From an uncultured Clostridia bacterium (lineage in GTDB: Bacteria; Bacillota; Clostridia; Oscillospirales; Acutalibacteraceae), in assembly GCA_947170465.1 (NCBI GenBank), contig CAMVTS010000014.1, positions 1 through 47,062 of the forward strand: 47,062 bases of DNA, read 5' to 3'. The notes beneath the pieces are model-generated. The model was not told the origin of the DNA. It searched no databases and was given only the letters and a program-made list of their open reading frames with translations. The position numbers were made by a program, and so were the translations under genes. Below are positions 1-6,658 of this stretch, piece by piece. Position 1 is the stretch's first letter. Each line of letters starts with the position of its first letter.

Positions 1-213
1 CCCTTTATTATCTGACTGTCCATTATTATCGCTGTCTGATTTCCCAGTCGGGTTCACATGGAGTTGTTCGACGTTCTGCTTGAAATCAGAGATTATGCTC
101 TCAACTTGAGCGTGGTGGGTACAGTACATCGTCAGAATCACCGCCACAACGATTATGCCGACAGACGTTATACCGATTGCCATCCACTTTACGACCTTAA
201 ATCTCTTTTTCAT
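1..213 (-). CDS. Membrane-anchored small protein, 3' end outside the window
   Basis: The minus frame opens with ATG at 211-213 and stays open to base 1 (71 codons), so the C-terminus is missing. Residues 1-11 are basic (MKKRFKVVKW), residues 12-30 form one transmembrane or uncleaved signal segment, and the rest is hydrophilic and Ser/Asp/Asn-rich. The likely topology is one N-terminal anchor with the body outside. The family is not recognised. It lies downstream of an RHH gene but is separated from it by a strong hairpin, so it may be transcribed on its own. Confidence 0.55.
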   Translation of the reverse strand, partial: MKKRFKVVKWMAIGITSVGIIVVAVILTMYCTHHAQVESIISDFKQNVEQLHVNPTGKSDSDNNGQSDNKG

Positions 214-240
214 ACTGTTTCCTCAATTCTGTTTTGAGTA

Positions 241-300
241 TAAAAAAGACAAAAAGACTACACCCGGAGAATATCCGAGTTAATCTTTTTGTCTTTTTTA
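241..300. terminator. Perfect 17-bp inverted repeat, probable terminator
   Basis: Bases 241-257 and 284-300 are exact reverse complements (17 bp, A-rich on one arm and T-rich on the other). A small CGGA/TCCG inner stem sits at 265-268 and 274-277. The T-rich arms give a U-tract in either direction. It lies after the minus-strand RHH gene and before the edge gene, so it could end the former or attenuate the latter. Confidence 0.5.
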
Positions 301-407
301 GATCGGTTGGTCTGTTATATTTTTACCACACAATCATTATAATTCCTTATTCCGGAATTGTCAAGCGGTTTCAATCATTATAAATATTTCCAAGGAAACT
401 CTTTCTT

Positions 408-596
408 CTACTCAATTATAATATTTTTGACCCCATGCTCCAAAATAAGATTAATCAACTCATTGCGCGAGTAACGCGTTTCCGCCGCCATCTTATCCAA
501 TGCCGACAGTGTATCTTCCCGAATCCGTACAGAAATCAGCTTATAGCCGTCTTCGCCCTTTCTTTTGATTCTAAGCGGTTCTCCGTTATCAATCAT
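408..596 (-). CDS. Ribbon-helix-helix (CopG/Arc-type) DNA-binding protein
   Basis: This 62-residue protein has the ribbon-helix-helix pattern: a basic N-terminus, a short beta strand around KLISVRIRED (19-28), then helix A (about 29-39) and helix B starting at SRNELINLILEH (43-54). RHH dimers insert the beta ribbon into the DNA major groove and usually act as autorepressors, plasmid/ICE control proteins or antitoxins. No toxin gene is adjacent, so an antitoxin role is not supported. A large inverted repeat just upstream (606-653) is a plausible operator. Family assignment is by pattern only. Confidence 0.7.
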   Translation of the reverse strand: MIDNGEPLRIKRKGEDGYKLISVRIREDTLSALDKMAAETRYSRNELINLILEHGVKNIIIE

Positions 597-605
597 AATA
601 TCACT

Positions 606-653
606 CTTTCATTTATAATATATTACTATTCTATATTGACACATAAATGAAAG
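606..653. promoter_or_regulatory. 11-bp inverted repeat upstream of the RHH gene, candidate operator
   Basis: CTTTCATTTAT at 606-616 is repeated as its exact reverse complement at 643-653, separated by 26 bp. The pair sits 10 bp upstream of the RHH start codon and overlaps a plus-strand promoter-like element (636-665). RHH dimers often bind such paired sites. Binding by this protein is inferred. Confidence 0.4.
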
Positions 654-737
654 ATATATTATAATTGTATTATATGGCGATATATAGTTATATTACAGCA
701 ATACCGCAATGCCCAAAACATTGCGGTATAGGTTTAT
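636..737 (+). ncRNA. Possible short transcript from a TTGACA/TATAAT promoter to a hairpin terminator
   Basis: On the plus strand TTGACA (636-641) and TATAAT (660-665) are spaced by 18 bp, a good vegetative promoter. The only downstream element is the 11-bp hairpin at 701-729, followed by TTTATTTTT. A transcript of about 65 nt, starting near 672 and ending near 737, would be made with no credible ORF. It would end just inside the 3' end of the opposing XRE gene. This is a prediction from sequence signals only. Confidence 0.25.
701..729. terminator. Hairpin terminator between the RHH and XRE genes
   Basis: ATACCGCAATG (701-711) and CATTGCGGTAT (719-729) form a perfect 11-bp stem with a 7-nt loop. 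It lies 4 bp past the XRE stop codon on the minus strand. The T-tract is better on the plus strand (732-741), so it may work in both directions. Confidence 0.65.
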
Positions 738-1042
738 TTTTGATTCATTTTTTTCAAAAGCTCTCTCGCAACTTCTTTCTGTTCACCGGACAGAATCGTA
801 TAATAGCGCACCAATTCGCTGACATCGGGAGTAACTTCAATCAACTCACCCTCTGCGAAAAACTGTGCCATCGTCATACCGAATCCACCGCAAATTGCTT
901 CCAATGTAGTAACCGACGGAACGGTATTTCGTTTTAAGATATTATTGACGGTTGATTCTGCCAAACCGGATTGTTTAGACAGCTTGTAAGCTGACCACCC
1001 TCGTTGTTTTAGCAGTTCTTTGATTCTTTCAGTCGCATCCAT
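734..1042 (-). CDS. XRE-family helix-turn-helix regulator
   Basis: This 102-residue protein has a Cro/C1-type HTH in its first 60 residues: RIKELLKQRGWSAYKLSKQS, then GLAESTVNNILKRNTVPS, then TLEAICGGFGMTMAQFF. This is the classical five-helix arrangement, with the recognition helix at about 28-37. The C-terminal part (VRYYTILSGEQKEVARELLKKM) is a short helical extension typical of chromosomal and ICE XRE regulators. GAGG lies before the start codon. Genes on both sides and strong intergenic signals suggest a small regulatory locus. The target is unknown; the adjacent nuclease promoter is one possibility. Confidence 0.85.
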   Translation of the reverse strand: MDATERIKELLKQRGWSAYKLSKQSGLAESTVNNILKRNTVPSVTTLEAICGGFGMTMAQFFAEGELIEVTPDVSELVRYYTILSGEQKEVARELLKKMNQK

Positions 1043-1111
1043 ATCAATTACCTCTATCCTGTAACTATTTTACCCTTTAATTGAGTAGCATAATACATTT
1101 TAGATGTAAAT

Positions 1112-1146
1112 GAATACTATTCAAATAAGAAGTATTCTGATATAAT
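1112..1146 (+). promoter_or_regulatory. Promoter of the nuclease gene with a flanking inverted repeat
   Basis: TATAAT at 1141-1146, preceded by TG, is a good extended -10. TATTCA at 1118-1123, spaced by 17 bp, is a plausible -35. GAATACT (1112-1118) and AGTATTC (1131-1137) form an inverted repeat across the -35 and spacer, so a repressor, perhaps the divergent XRE protein, could bind here. The -10 overlaps the upstream ATG at 1145, which argues against that ATG as the start. Confidence 0.5.
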
Positions 1147-1180
1147 GAAGTTGATATCTACACTGAGGACAGGAGGTTAT

Positions 1181-2191
1181 ATGAAGCGACAAACAATTAA
1201 GGAAACTATAGCCATTGGTTTTCTTCTTATTATAATCATTTCGCTCCTTGTTGGTTGTGACAGGCATGGTGAATCAACCAATTCCGGATATTTCATTGAA
1301 ACGGCTCCAACATCAAAAGTGGACAATTTCTCCACTCCCCAAACAGAGGATACAACAGCTCAAGCACTCACGGAAGAAGTAACCTCGGCAATTCCGCAAC
1401 TTGATTTATCAACGGTTCCACCATACTCAGGCGCACCTTACTATGAAGTAAATGATAATCAACCATTCTTTCATAAAAACGATCTCACAACGGAATCCTT
1501 TATCTCTTTTAGCAGTTTAGATGATTTTGGAAGGTGCGGCGTTGCCTTTGCCTGCATTGATTCCGATTGCTTCCCCACCGAGCCGCGTGGAGAGATCGGA
1601 ATGATCAAGCCGTCGGGTTGGCACACCGTCAGATATGATGATTTGATTGAGGATAAGTACCTCTATAATCGCTGCCACCTGATAGCCTATTCATTATCGG
1701 GCGAAAACGCAAATCCGAAAAACCTGATTACCGGCACACGTTACCTGAATACCGAAGGGATGCTGCCGTTTGAAAACAAAGTCCACGATTATATTGAAAA
1801 CACAAACAATCATGTTCTGTATCGTGTTACGCCTGTGTTTGAGGGAAACAATTTGGTTGCGAATGGCGTTTTAATGGAAGGTTATTCCGTTGAAGATAAC
1901 GGAACAGGTATCTGTTTCAATATATTCTGTTACAATGTGCAGCCGTCTATTGAGATAGATTACACTGATGGAACGAGCAAGATTGCTGCTGCGTCACATA
2001 CAGAAACAACTACCGAATCAGAGAGTGCTCCCGAAATAACCTACATTCTGAATACCAACACTAAGAAATTTCACTATCCGTACTGTGATTCTGTCGGTCA
2101 AATGAAAGAGAAAAATAAGCAGCCATTCACAGGACGCCGTGAAAAAGTGATCGAAATGGGCTATTCGCCATGTGGGAGATGTAATCCGTAA
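1181..2191 (+). CDS. Secreted lipoprotein DNA/RNA non-specific endonuclease (EndA-like)
   Basis: The start is placed at 1181 because AGGAGG lies just before it; an in-frame ATG at 1145 overlaps the -10 box. The 336-residue product has a lipoprotein signal with lipobox LVGC (Cys 26), a Thr-rich linker to about 75, and a beta-beta-alpha-metal (His-Me finger) nuclease domain at about 85-260. NRCH (163-166) replaces the classical DRGH, with His166 as general base, and NLITGTRYLN supplies the metal-binding Asn. This matches the pneumococcal EndA class, which degrades DNA outside the membrane. After a second Thr/Ser linker the tail (about 290-336) has Cys residues ending in SPCGRCNP, a small probable zinc-binding module often found after such nucleases in Clostridia. 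It may serve nutrient release or DNA uptake. Confidence 0.88.
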   Translation: MKRQTIKETIAIGFLLIIIISLLVGCDRHGESTNSGYFIETAPTSKVDNFSTPQTEDTTAQALTEEVTSAIPQLDLSTVPPYSGAPYYEVNDNQPFFHKNDLTTESFISFSSLDDFGRCGVAFACIDSDCFPTEPRGEIGMIKPSGWHTVRYDDLIEDKYLYNRCHLIAYSLSGENANPKNLITGTRYLNTEGMLPFENKVHDYIENTNNHVLYRVTPVFEGNNLVANGVLMEGYSVEDNGTGICFNIFCYNVQPSIEIDYTDGTSKIAAASHTETTTESESAPEITYILNTNTKKFHYPYCDSVGQMKEKNKQPFTGRREKVIEMGYSPCGRCNP

Positions 2192-2281
2192 CAACAAAAA
2201 GAATAATCCTAAAAACCTCTTGAATTTTAGAATATTTATTCGAATAATATTATTGAAAAAATGTTTTAGGAGGGATAGAGT

Positions 2282-2524
2282 GTGGCAAATAGATTAAACT
2301 AAGGAGATATTGCCTATATTGTTGATAACGGTCATTTTTTGAGAGAAGTAAAAGTATTGCGGGTTACAAGGGATTTATTCACAATTTGCTACCTTGATAC
2401 CAACACCGCAATTCGCGTAAGAAAAAGCCGTTTGTTTTTCACTGAAGAAGCGGCGCTTGAAACGATCCCGCCATCGGCGCGCCCCACAAAGAAAAGCCAT
2501 TGGGACTGCTATCATAATCGCTAA
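2282..2524 (+). pseudogene. Small conserved-type protein gene interrupted by an in-frame TAA
   Basis: AGGAGGG at 2268-2274 precedes GTG at 2282, and the frame reads VANRLN, then TAA (2300-2302), then continues open as GDIAYIVDNGHFLREVKVLR and on to the stop at 2522. The continuing frame is protein-like and has the pattern of small mobile-element-associated proteins of Clostridia with GD.AYIV..N..REV near the start and a later KSRLF.TEEAA segment. The DNA around the stop (AGATTAAACTAAGGA) could arise from AGATTTAAACTAGGA by one deletion and one insertion, restoring RFKLGD. A TTG at 2339 could give a 61-residue shortened product. The function is unknown. Confidence 0.55.
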
Positions 2525-2530
2525 ATAATT

Positions 2531-2563
2531 CACCTCCTGATTCATAGTGGAAATCAGGAGGTG
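2531..2563 (+). terminator. 12-bp hairpin terminator
   Basis: CACCTCCTGATT (2531-2542) pairs exactly with AATCAGGAGGTG (2552-2563) around a 9-nt loop, 7 bp after the stop of the preceding small gene. A T-rich run follows at 2571-2578 after a short gap, so it is a probable rho-independent terminator. Confidence 0.65.
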
Positions 2564-2590
2564 ATGTTACATTTTTATTACGAAATTAGA

Positions 2591-2618
2591 TTGACGTGTA
2601 AGTCTAGCAATTTATTAT
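2591..2618 (+). promoter_or_regulatory. Candidate promoter of the DUF1349 gene
   Basis: TTGACG (2591-2596) and TATTAT (2613-2618) are spaced by 16 bp in an AT-rich gap directly after the upstream terminator. The start codon lies about 80 bp downstream. The hexamers are imperfect. Confidence 0.35.
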
Positions 2619-2700
2619 AGACTATTTTGAGGAAATCTGTTATGATAGACATTAGGGCTTGTTTGATAATAGACAAATAAAAATATACGGAGTGGAGAAA

Positions 2701-3306
2701 ATGGACTTACAGGAATTCAAATGGACAAGAAAACCCAAAAACTATGTTGTTTATGATAACAAAATCACTATAAACACAGAACCGCATACAGATTTATGGC
2801 AAAGAACTTATTATCACTTTCGCAACGATAACGCGCCTGTTCTCCAAATGGAAACAAACGAGAAGTTCTTTTCTTTTGTTGTAAAGACTGATTTTCGTGA
2901 AAGTTATCACCGTTTTGACCAATGCGGGATCGTTGTCTATCTGGACAGCGAAAGCTGGCTGAAAGCATCGGTTGAATACGAAAACAATGATATTCAGCAT
3001 CTTGGTTCAGTCGTCACCAACGGAGGTTATTCCGATTGGGCAACAACAGAAATTTCAGCTGAGATCAAAACAATGTGGTACAGGCTCAGCAGGCGTGAGG
3101 ATGATTTTAGAATAGAGTGTTCGACGGACGGAAAAAGCTTTAGTCAAATGAGGATTTGCCACTTAACAAAGGCAGACGGCTTGATTCGATTCGGTATATA
3201 CGCCTGCAGCCCCGAGGATTCAAGCTTCAAGGCAGAGTTTACCGATTTTAATTTGACAAAGTGCGTCTGGGAACCGCACGATGGTCAGCAACCCGATAAT
3301 GAATAG
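2701..3306 (+). CDS. DUF1349 (concanavalin-like sandwich) protein
   Basis: ATG at 2701 follows GGAGTGGAG at a proper distance and is preferred over the in-frame ATG at 2659, giving 201 residues. The sequence fits DUF1349, also annotated as regulation of enolase protein 1: a W-containing strand near the start (EFKWTRKPKN), a TDLWQRTYYHF segment, FSFVVKTDF, then FDQCGIVVYLDSESWLKASVEY, and a C-terminal strand with IRFGIYACSPEDSSFKAEF. Family members are cytosolic beta-sandwich proteins resembling the legume-lectin fold; a sugar ligand is suspected but unproven. There is no signal peptide. The SnoaL-like gene starts 22 bp after its stop, so the two are probably cotranscribed. Confidence 0.8.
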   Translation: MDLQEFKWTRKPKNYVVYDNKITINTEPHTDLWQRTYYHFRNDNAPVLQMETNEKFFSFVVKTDFRESYHRFDQCGIVVYLDSESWLKASVEYENNDIQHLGSVVTNGGYSDWATTEISAEIKTMWYRLSRREDDFRIECSTDGKSFSQMRICHLTKADGLIRFGIYACSPEDSSFKAEFTDFNLTKCVWEPHDGQQPDNE

Positions 3307-3328
3307 AAATATGTTTTGGAGGCACTGT

Positions 3329-3718
3329 ATGACAAATACTGAAATTGTAAACAGATTTTTTAAAGAGGGATATGAAAACAAAAATTACGCCGAAGTGATA
3401 GATCTTGTCGCTGAGGATTACATAGATCACAGTCCGGCCGGAGCAAGGAGTAATGCGCAGGCTGTTGAAATACTCAAAATCGTCGCCGGTATGTTTTCGG
3501 ATTTATCCATTAAAATGCTGGACATTTTTGCTGAGAACGATTTGGTTGCGACAAGGGTATTATACGATGGAGTTCATTCCGGAGAATGCATGGGGATTCC
3601 TGCGACCGGTAAACGGATTTCATTTGAAGCATTGGAGAATTTCAAGGTCGTCAACGGAAAAATCGTTGAGTCTTGGGGCTATTGGCCTGATAAAGAAATC
3701 GAAGAAAAGCTTAGATAA
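3329..3718 (+). CDS. SnoaL-like (ester cyclase/NTF2-fold) protein
   Basis: The start at 3329 has GGAGG 7 bp before it, giving 129 residues. Hallmarks of SnoaL-like polyketide cyclase relatives are NRFFKEGYENKNY in the first helix, DLVAEDYIDHSP (His and Asp facing the pocket), FSDLSIKMLDIFAENDLVATR, the GIPATGKRISFEAL loop and VNGKIVESWGYWP at the end. Members form an alpha+beta barrel and include cyclases and isomerases, but most genomic copies have no known substrate. No polyketide genes are near, so the name marks only the fold. It is probably cotranscribed with the upstream DUF1349 gene. Confidence 0.8.
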   Translation: MTNTEIVNRFFKEGYENKNYAEVIDLVAEDYIDHSPAGARSNAQAVEILKIVAGMFSDLSIKMLDIFAENDLVATRVLYDGVHSGECMGIPATGKRISFEALENFKVVNGKIVESWGYWPDKEIEEKLR

Positions 3719-3869
3719 TTTTGTTATTTCAAATTTTCTAAATATAATGTCATTTCAATCAAGCGAAGATAGGAAACGATGTTTGCGACAAGTAATTCTG
3801 TTTTTACACGTTTTTGTTTACCGCTGAATAATTTACTGTGAAAGGAATAATATGAAAGCGTCATCATTT

Positions 3870-4300
3870 CTATATTTTGCCGGATTCGGCATAAAAACAA
3901 TACTGTTCAGGAAGAAAAAGCCGATTCTCGGAACAGTCATTGTTGCCGATGTGCGTAGCGCTTGTGATTGTATTGCCGTTTTGATTGGTAACAGAAAGCA
4001 CATTACCCCAAGCGTCATACTCATAGTGCGCCCTCAACTCTCCTGCTTCGTTGTATATTCCGACAATATCGCCGCGTGAATTATGTGTGTAATAATATGT
4101 CAGAGGACTTGACGAATCTGTGAGCGTATATTTCACCGAGTACAAAATACCGTTTGAATCATAGCTATAGAAAAATCGGGCAGTTCCTCTTGTTTCATAT
4201 ACCAGCCTTCCGTCAACATAGGCAAAGGTATAATCCGTACCATTGACGTTTTTCTTAACACGGACGCTGTTGCTGTCGTAGCTATAGATAGCGTGATAAT
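3870..4300 (-). pseudogene. Rhs/YD-repeat core fragment
   Basis: The minus frame from about 4300 to the stop at 3870 reads as YD repeats of an Rhs shell: YSYDSNSVRVKKNVNGTDY, FAYVDGRLVYETRGT, YYYTHNSRGDIVGIYNEAGE and YEYDAWGNVLSVTNQNG. It has no start codon of its own. After the phrase ATHIGN, where intact Rhs proteins go on to NPxRYRGYYxD, the sequence switches to unrelated residues and stops, which marks a breakpoint. Its upstream end abuts the 3' end of the immunity candidate. It is a displaced piece of a polymorphic toxin, probably from the same parent gene as the tip at 4744-5589. Confidence 0.75.
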
Positions 4301-4747
4301 TTATGCTTTCTGACTATTTCCGATTTTTAATGAAATCCACAGATGTAAAGCGGTCAAAGCTAAAACTATGCAGTCAAAAACAATTCCAAGCAGGGAATTT
4401 CCTCTAACACAAAATACTAAGTCTGTGATTAAAAAAACAGAAGGTAATATAATCCACCAGCGATGTTTTCTTGCCAAGAAAACCCCGATTAGGGGGCTTA
4501 GATATCCCAGAGTAACTAACACCCAAAACAAGAATCCCAGAAATTGCGGCGAAATAACAGGATAGAGTAACGTTGTCAGACCACCCAGTAACACAGGAAC
4601 ATAGGTAAGAATAAAACTACCCGTACAGTCATCAAAGCCAAAGCCACTTACGACAAAAGGGAATATCATTGATAAAGCAAAGCAGACAATCAAGGAGCTA
4701 TTAATAATTATCATTGCTTTTTTTAAATTATAATACATTTTAGTCAT
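4301..4747 (-). CDS. Four-helix membrane protein, candidate Rhs immunity protein
   Basis: This 148-residue protein has four predicted membrane spans: about 10-33, 44-68, 69-92 and 100-135, the last long enough to be split. There is no known domain. Its ATG overlaps the stop of the Rhs toxin tip by 4 nt (ATGA at 4744-4747), so it is translationally coupled directly downstream of the toxin. Polymorphic toxin loci keep the immunity gene in exactly that position, and multi-pass immunity proteins are known for effectors acting in the envelope. It is markedly AT-rich compared with the operon beyond 5.7 kb, fitting a horizontally acquired tip module. The immunity role rests on position. Confidence 0.6.
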   Translation of the reverse strand: MTKMYYNLKKAMIIINSSLIVCFALSMIFPFVVSGFGFDDCTGSFILTYVPVLLGGLTTLLYPVISPQFLGFLFWVLVTLGYLSPLIGVFLARKHRWWIILPSVFLITDLVFCVRGNSLLGIVFDCIVLALTALHLWISLKIGNSQKA

Positions 4748-5589
4748 CCAAACCTTTCATTCAAAAAACGCCCAAATGTATGATCCCAAAAAGATTTGTT
4801 GGCATCTTTATTATCAATATCCACGCTTTGAGCTCTTTTGCAAACAGCGCTGTTAAAACACCCAATATATTTAAAACTCCAGTTGTGAGCATCCCACTCT
4901 GTATACATATCGTCAACATCTGAGTCCCTTTCCCATTTAGAAGGATTTTGCTTTTCATATTCCGATAAGCAGTTCAATATGGTATACATATCTTCCGGAT
5001 TGGTTATTAAACAGGAATTAATTATCCTCACATTGTGTTCACTATTTCTGAAATCACGTATTACTACATCAGTATTCCAAGTCGTGGGATTACGGTCTTC
5101 TGAACTAACAAAATATATATCACCTCCTGAATATGTACCGATTGGAGCAGGATTGTATTTTTTTAGTGAAGCGAAGCTTTGATAACGACAAGAAATAAAT
5201 TTTTCATTCTTATCCTCGTTTCTAACAGTTGTTGATGAAATGTATCTTTCTCCAAATAGATCAAAAAACATAACAGGGTTATTTCCGCAATAAGCCGACA
5301 TATTAGCATCAAGAATATTTCCGCCTGACTGAAAATAGCCGTCCGAATTAATAAACCTATGCACCACAGGATCATAGTAACGGCTCATAAGATAGTACAA
5401 GCCGGTTTCCGTATCAAGATAATAACCGCGATAGCGCAGAGGATTCAGGAACGCAAGGCTTGAAGTATCGGTAATCGCCTGATTACTGCCGTTCTTTACC
5501 GCCGTGATTTTACCGAACACATCATAATCATAGCGCACTTGAATATTACCGTTGGTAGACATACAGATCATCGCCGGAATCAGCCGCAA
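4744..5589 (-). CDS. Orphan Rhs C-terminal tip with unrecognised toxin domain (5'-truncated)
   Basis: The ORF has up to 281 residues. Homology to Rhs starts at TNGNIQVRYDYDVFG (near 5560) and runs through the diagnostic core end LNPLRYRGYYLDTETGLYY, SRYYDPVVHRFINSDGY and ANMSAYCGNNPVMFFDLFG. The last 160 or so residues after that boundary are the variable tip, expected to be the toxin. It contains GTYSGGDIYFVSS, a Trp/Asp-rich TEWDAHNWSFKYIG and a closing FWDHTFGRFLNERFG; I do not recognise the fold. No signal peptide, shell or secretion partner remains, so it cannot be delivered as it stands. The first codons lie inside a different gene (5546-5713) in another frame, which dates the fusion. 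Orphan tips often serve as recombination donors. Confidence 0.75.
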   Translation of the reverse strand: MRLIPAMICMSTNGNIQVRYDYDVFGKITAVKNGSNQAITDTSSLAFLNPLRYRGYYLDTETGLYYLMSRYYDPVVHRFINSDGYFQSGGNILDANMSAYCGNNPVMFFDLFGERYISSTTVRNEDKNEKFISCRYQSFASLKKYNPAPIGTYSGGDIYFVSSEDRNPTTWNTDVVIRDFRNSEHNVRIINSCLITNPEDMYTILNCLSEYEKQNPSKWERDSDVDDMYTEWDAHNWSFKYIGCFNSAVCKRAQSVDIDNKDANKSFWDHTFGRFLNERFG

Positions 5590-5713
5590 AACCTTTGATG
5601 GATATTGCAGCCCTGCCTGAAAAAATCATCAGAAAACAGAACACGATTACAGGAAAATCTATGCAGAGAAAGATCACAAGAGGCTTCCGGCTTTTTGGTT
5701 TAAATTCTGTCAT
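5546..5713 (-). pseudogene. Truncated membrane protein, last gene of the BlaI/M56 operon
   Basis: ATG (5711-5713) overlaps the stop of the upstream gene by 4 nt (ATGA), as in a native operon. It encodes MTEFKPKSRKP followed by a membrane span (about 12-33) and GFAADSGDDLYVYQR, then TAA at 5546. The last codons run straight into Rhs sequence in a different frame. The rest of the gene was evidently lost when the Rhs tip was joined at about 5555-5570. The remaining 55 residues describe an N-terminally anchored protein with an outer domain. The family is not recognised. Confidence 0.6.
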
Positions 5714-6210
5714 ACCGATCCCCTGTTAAGTAAAAATTTGGATTTGCCGGCGCCTAAAATAATAAAGAAGACAGGGGGTATGAAGGTCAGCCCGACGGCA
5801 AAGCCGGGGATCCTTCCGAACGCCCTTGCGAGGCGGTTGTTCATCTTGAAAAGTATGACATATATAGCCGCCAAAATCCCCCACGCAACAATCAAAATCA
5901 ACAGAAAAAGCAAAACAGCAAACAATCCGCTTTTGTTGCCTGACAAGCCCGAAGTTCCAAGCGCAAAAGCCACGGCGCATATCATTAAATAGCAAAAGAA
6001 CAGGGAAAAATACGCCCAAAACATTTTGATGGTCCAAACCGTCTTAAACAGAACAGCCTCACTGTAAAACGGAATGATACCCTTCCAGCCCGGCAAGCCC
6101 ATTTTTTTGAAAACTAACCACCGTCCGACAGCAGTCGCGATAAACACTGAACCGACAAAGATTGTATAAACGGACAAAACTAATATCATTTTTATGTGCT
6201 CGGTATTCAT
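5710..6210 (-). CDS. DUF5684-like integral membrane protein
   Basis: This 166-residue protein has four hydrophobic spans at about 7-30, 55-80, 92-118 and 135-155. The segment after the first span, KKMGLPGWKGIIPFYSEAVL, is the signature of DUF5684-type membrane proteins (usually GWKalIPiYN). Such proteins occur near signal peptidases and cell-envelope sensors, but no activity is established. It overlaps the preceding gene by 4 nt and the next by 4 nt, so it is in the middle of a tightly coupled operon under the BlaI/M56 pair. It may process or sense envelope proteins; that is inference. Confidence 0.65.
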   Translation of the reverse strand: MNTEHIKMILVLSVYTIFVGSVFIATAVGRWLVFKKMGLPGWKGIIPFYSEAVLFKTVWTIKMFWAYFSLFFCYLMICAVAFALGTSGLSGNKSGLFAVLLFLLILIVAWGILAAIYVILFKMNNRLARAFGRIPGFAVGLTFIPPVFFIILGAGKSKFLLNRGSV

Positions 6211-6653
6211 TGTTGTATACTCTCCTTTTGCGTTTCGAAAACAAATCCCTTTGATGTAATATCACACTCGCTGCCGTTGCCGAACAGGAAGTTGTGATTG
6301 AATGCTCCGTCAGCGTCCTTGTAATACTCGCCGTACAGGTAACAGCTGTTTAGTATGGACTTATCTTGATTGTTGATCGTGACCGAGCTGCTTGTAACGT
6401 CCTTTGATATCAAAAGATATCTTCTGCCGTTGTGCTCTAATTCAACGGTGATATTCACAGTGCCGGAACCGGTGAACTCCGTTTTTATCTGATTGATCCG
6501 GTAGTCGTGGAATCCGCCGCTATGGTATTCCTTCAAAAATGCCTTTGAAAATACAGCTTCATTTTCAGTCATATAAATATTGTATTCACGGCAAGCCTTT
6601 TTCCAAAGCTCGTTGTTTGATCCATCGAGATATTCAGGTAAAAAGTATTTCAT
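6207..6653 (-). CDS. Unrecognised cytosolic protein in the BlaI/M56 operon
   Basis: The 148-residue product has no signal peptide or membrane segment. It starts MKYFLPEYLDGSNNELWKKA; about 45-60 contains FHDYRINQIK, and strands TVNITVELEH and RYLLISKDVTSSSVTINNQ follow. The FHDYRI-type motif followed by beta strands recalls small beta-sandwich families with an L/FHD.. opening strand, but I cannot name one with confidence. It starts 5 bp after the lipoprotein stop and overlaps the next gene by 4 nt, so it is certainly expressed with them. Its role is unknown. Confidence 0.6.
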   Translation of the reverse strand: MKYFLPEYLDGSNNELWKKACREYNIYMTENEAVFSKAFLKEYHSGGFHDYRINQIKTEFTGSGTVNITVELEHNGRRYLLISKDVTSSSVTINNQDKSILNSCYLYGEYYKDADGAFNHNFLFGNGSECDITSKGFVFETQKESIQQ

Positions 6654-6658
6654 GATTT

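Noticed and set aside
408..1042. Toxin-antitoxin pair formed by the RHH and XRE genes
   Set aside because: Both are DNA-binding types, they are separated by a terminator, and neither has a toxin-like partner.
2659..2700. Earlier ATG for the DUF1349 gene
   Set aside because: The 14 extra codons include the RBS region; GGAGTGGAG before 2701 decides the start.
3852..4079. Plus-strand ORF with GAAAGGAAT before ATG
   Set aside because: It is antisense to the clear Rhs/YD-repeat reading frame and has no protein-like pattern.
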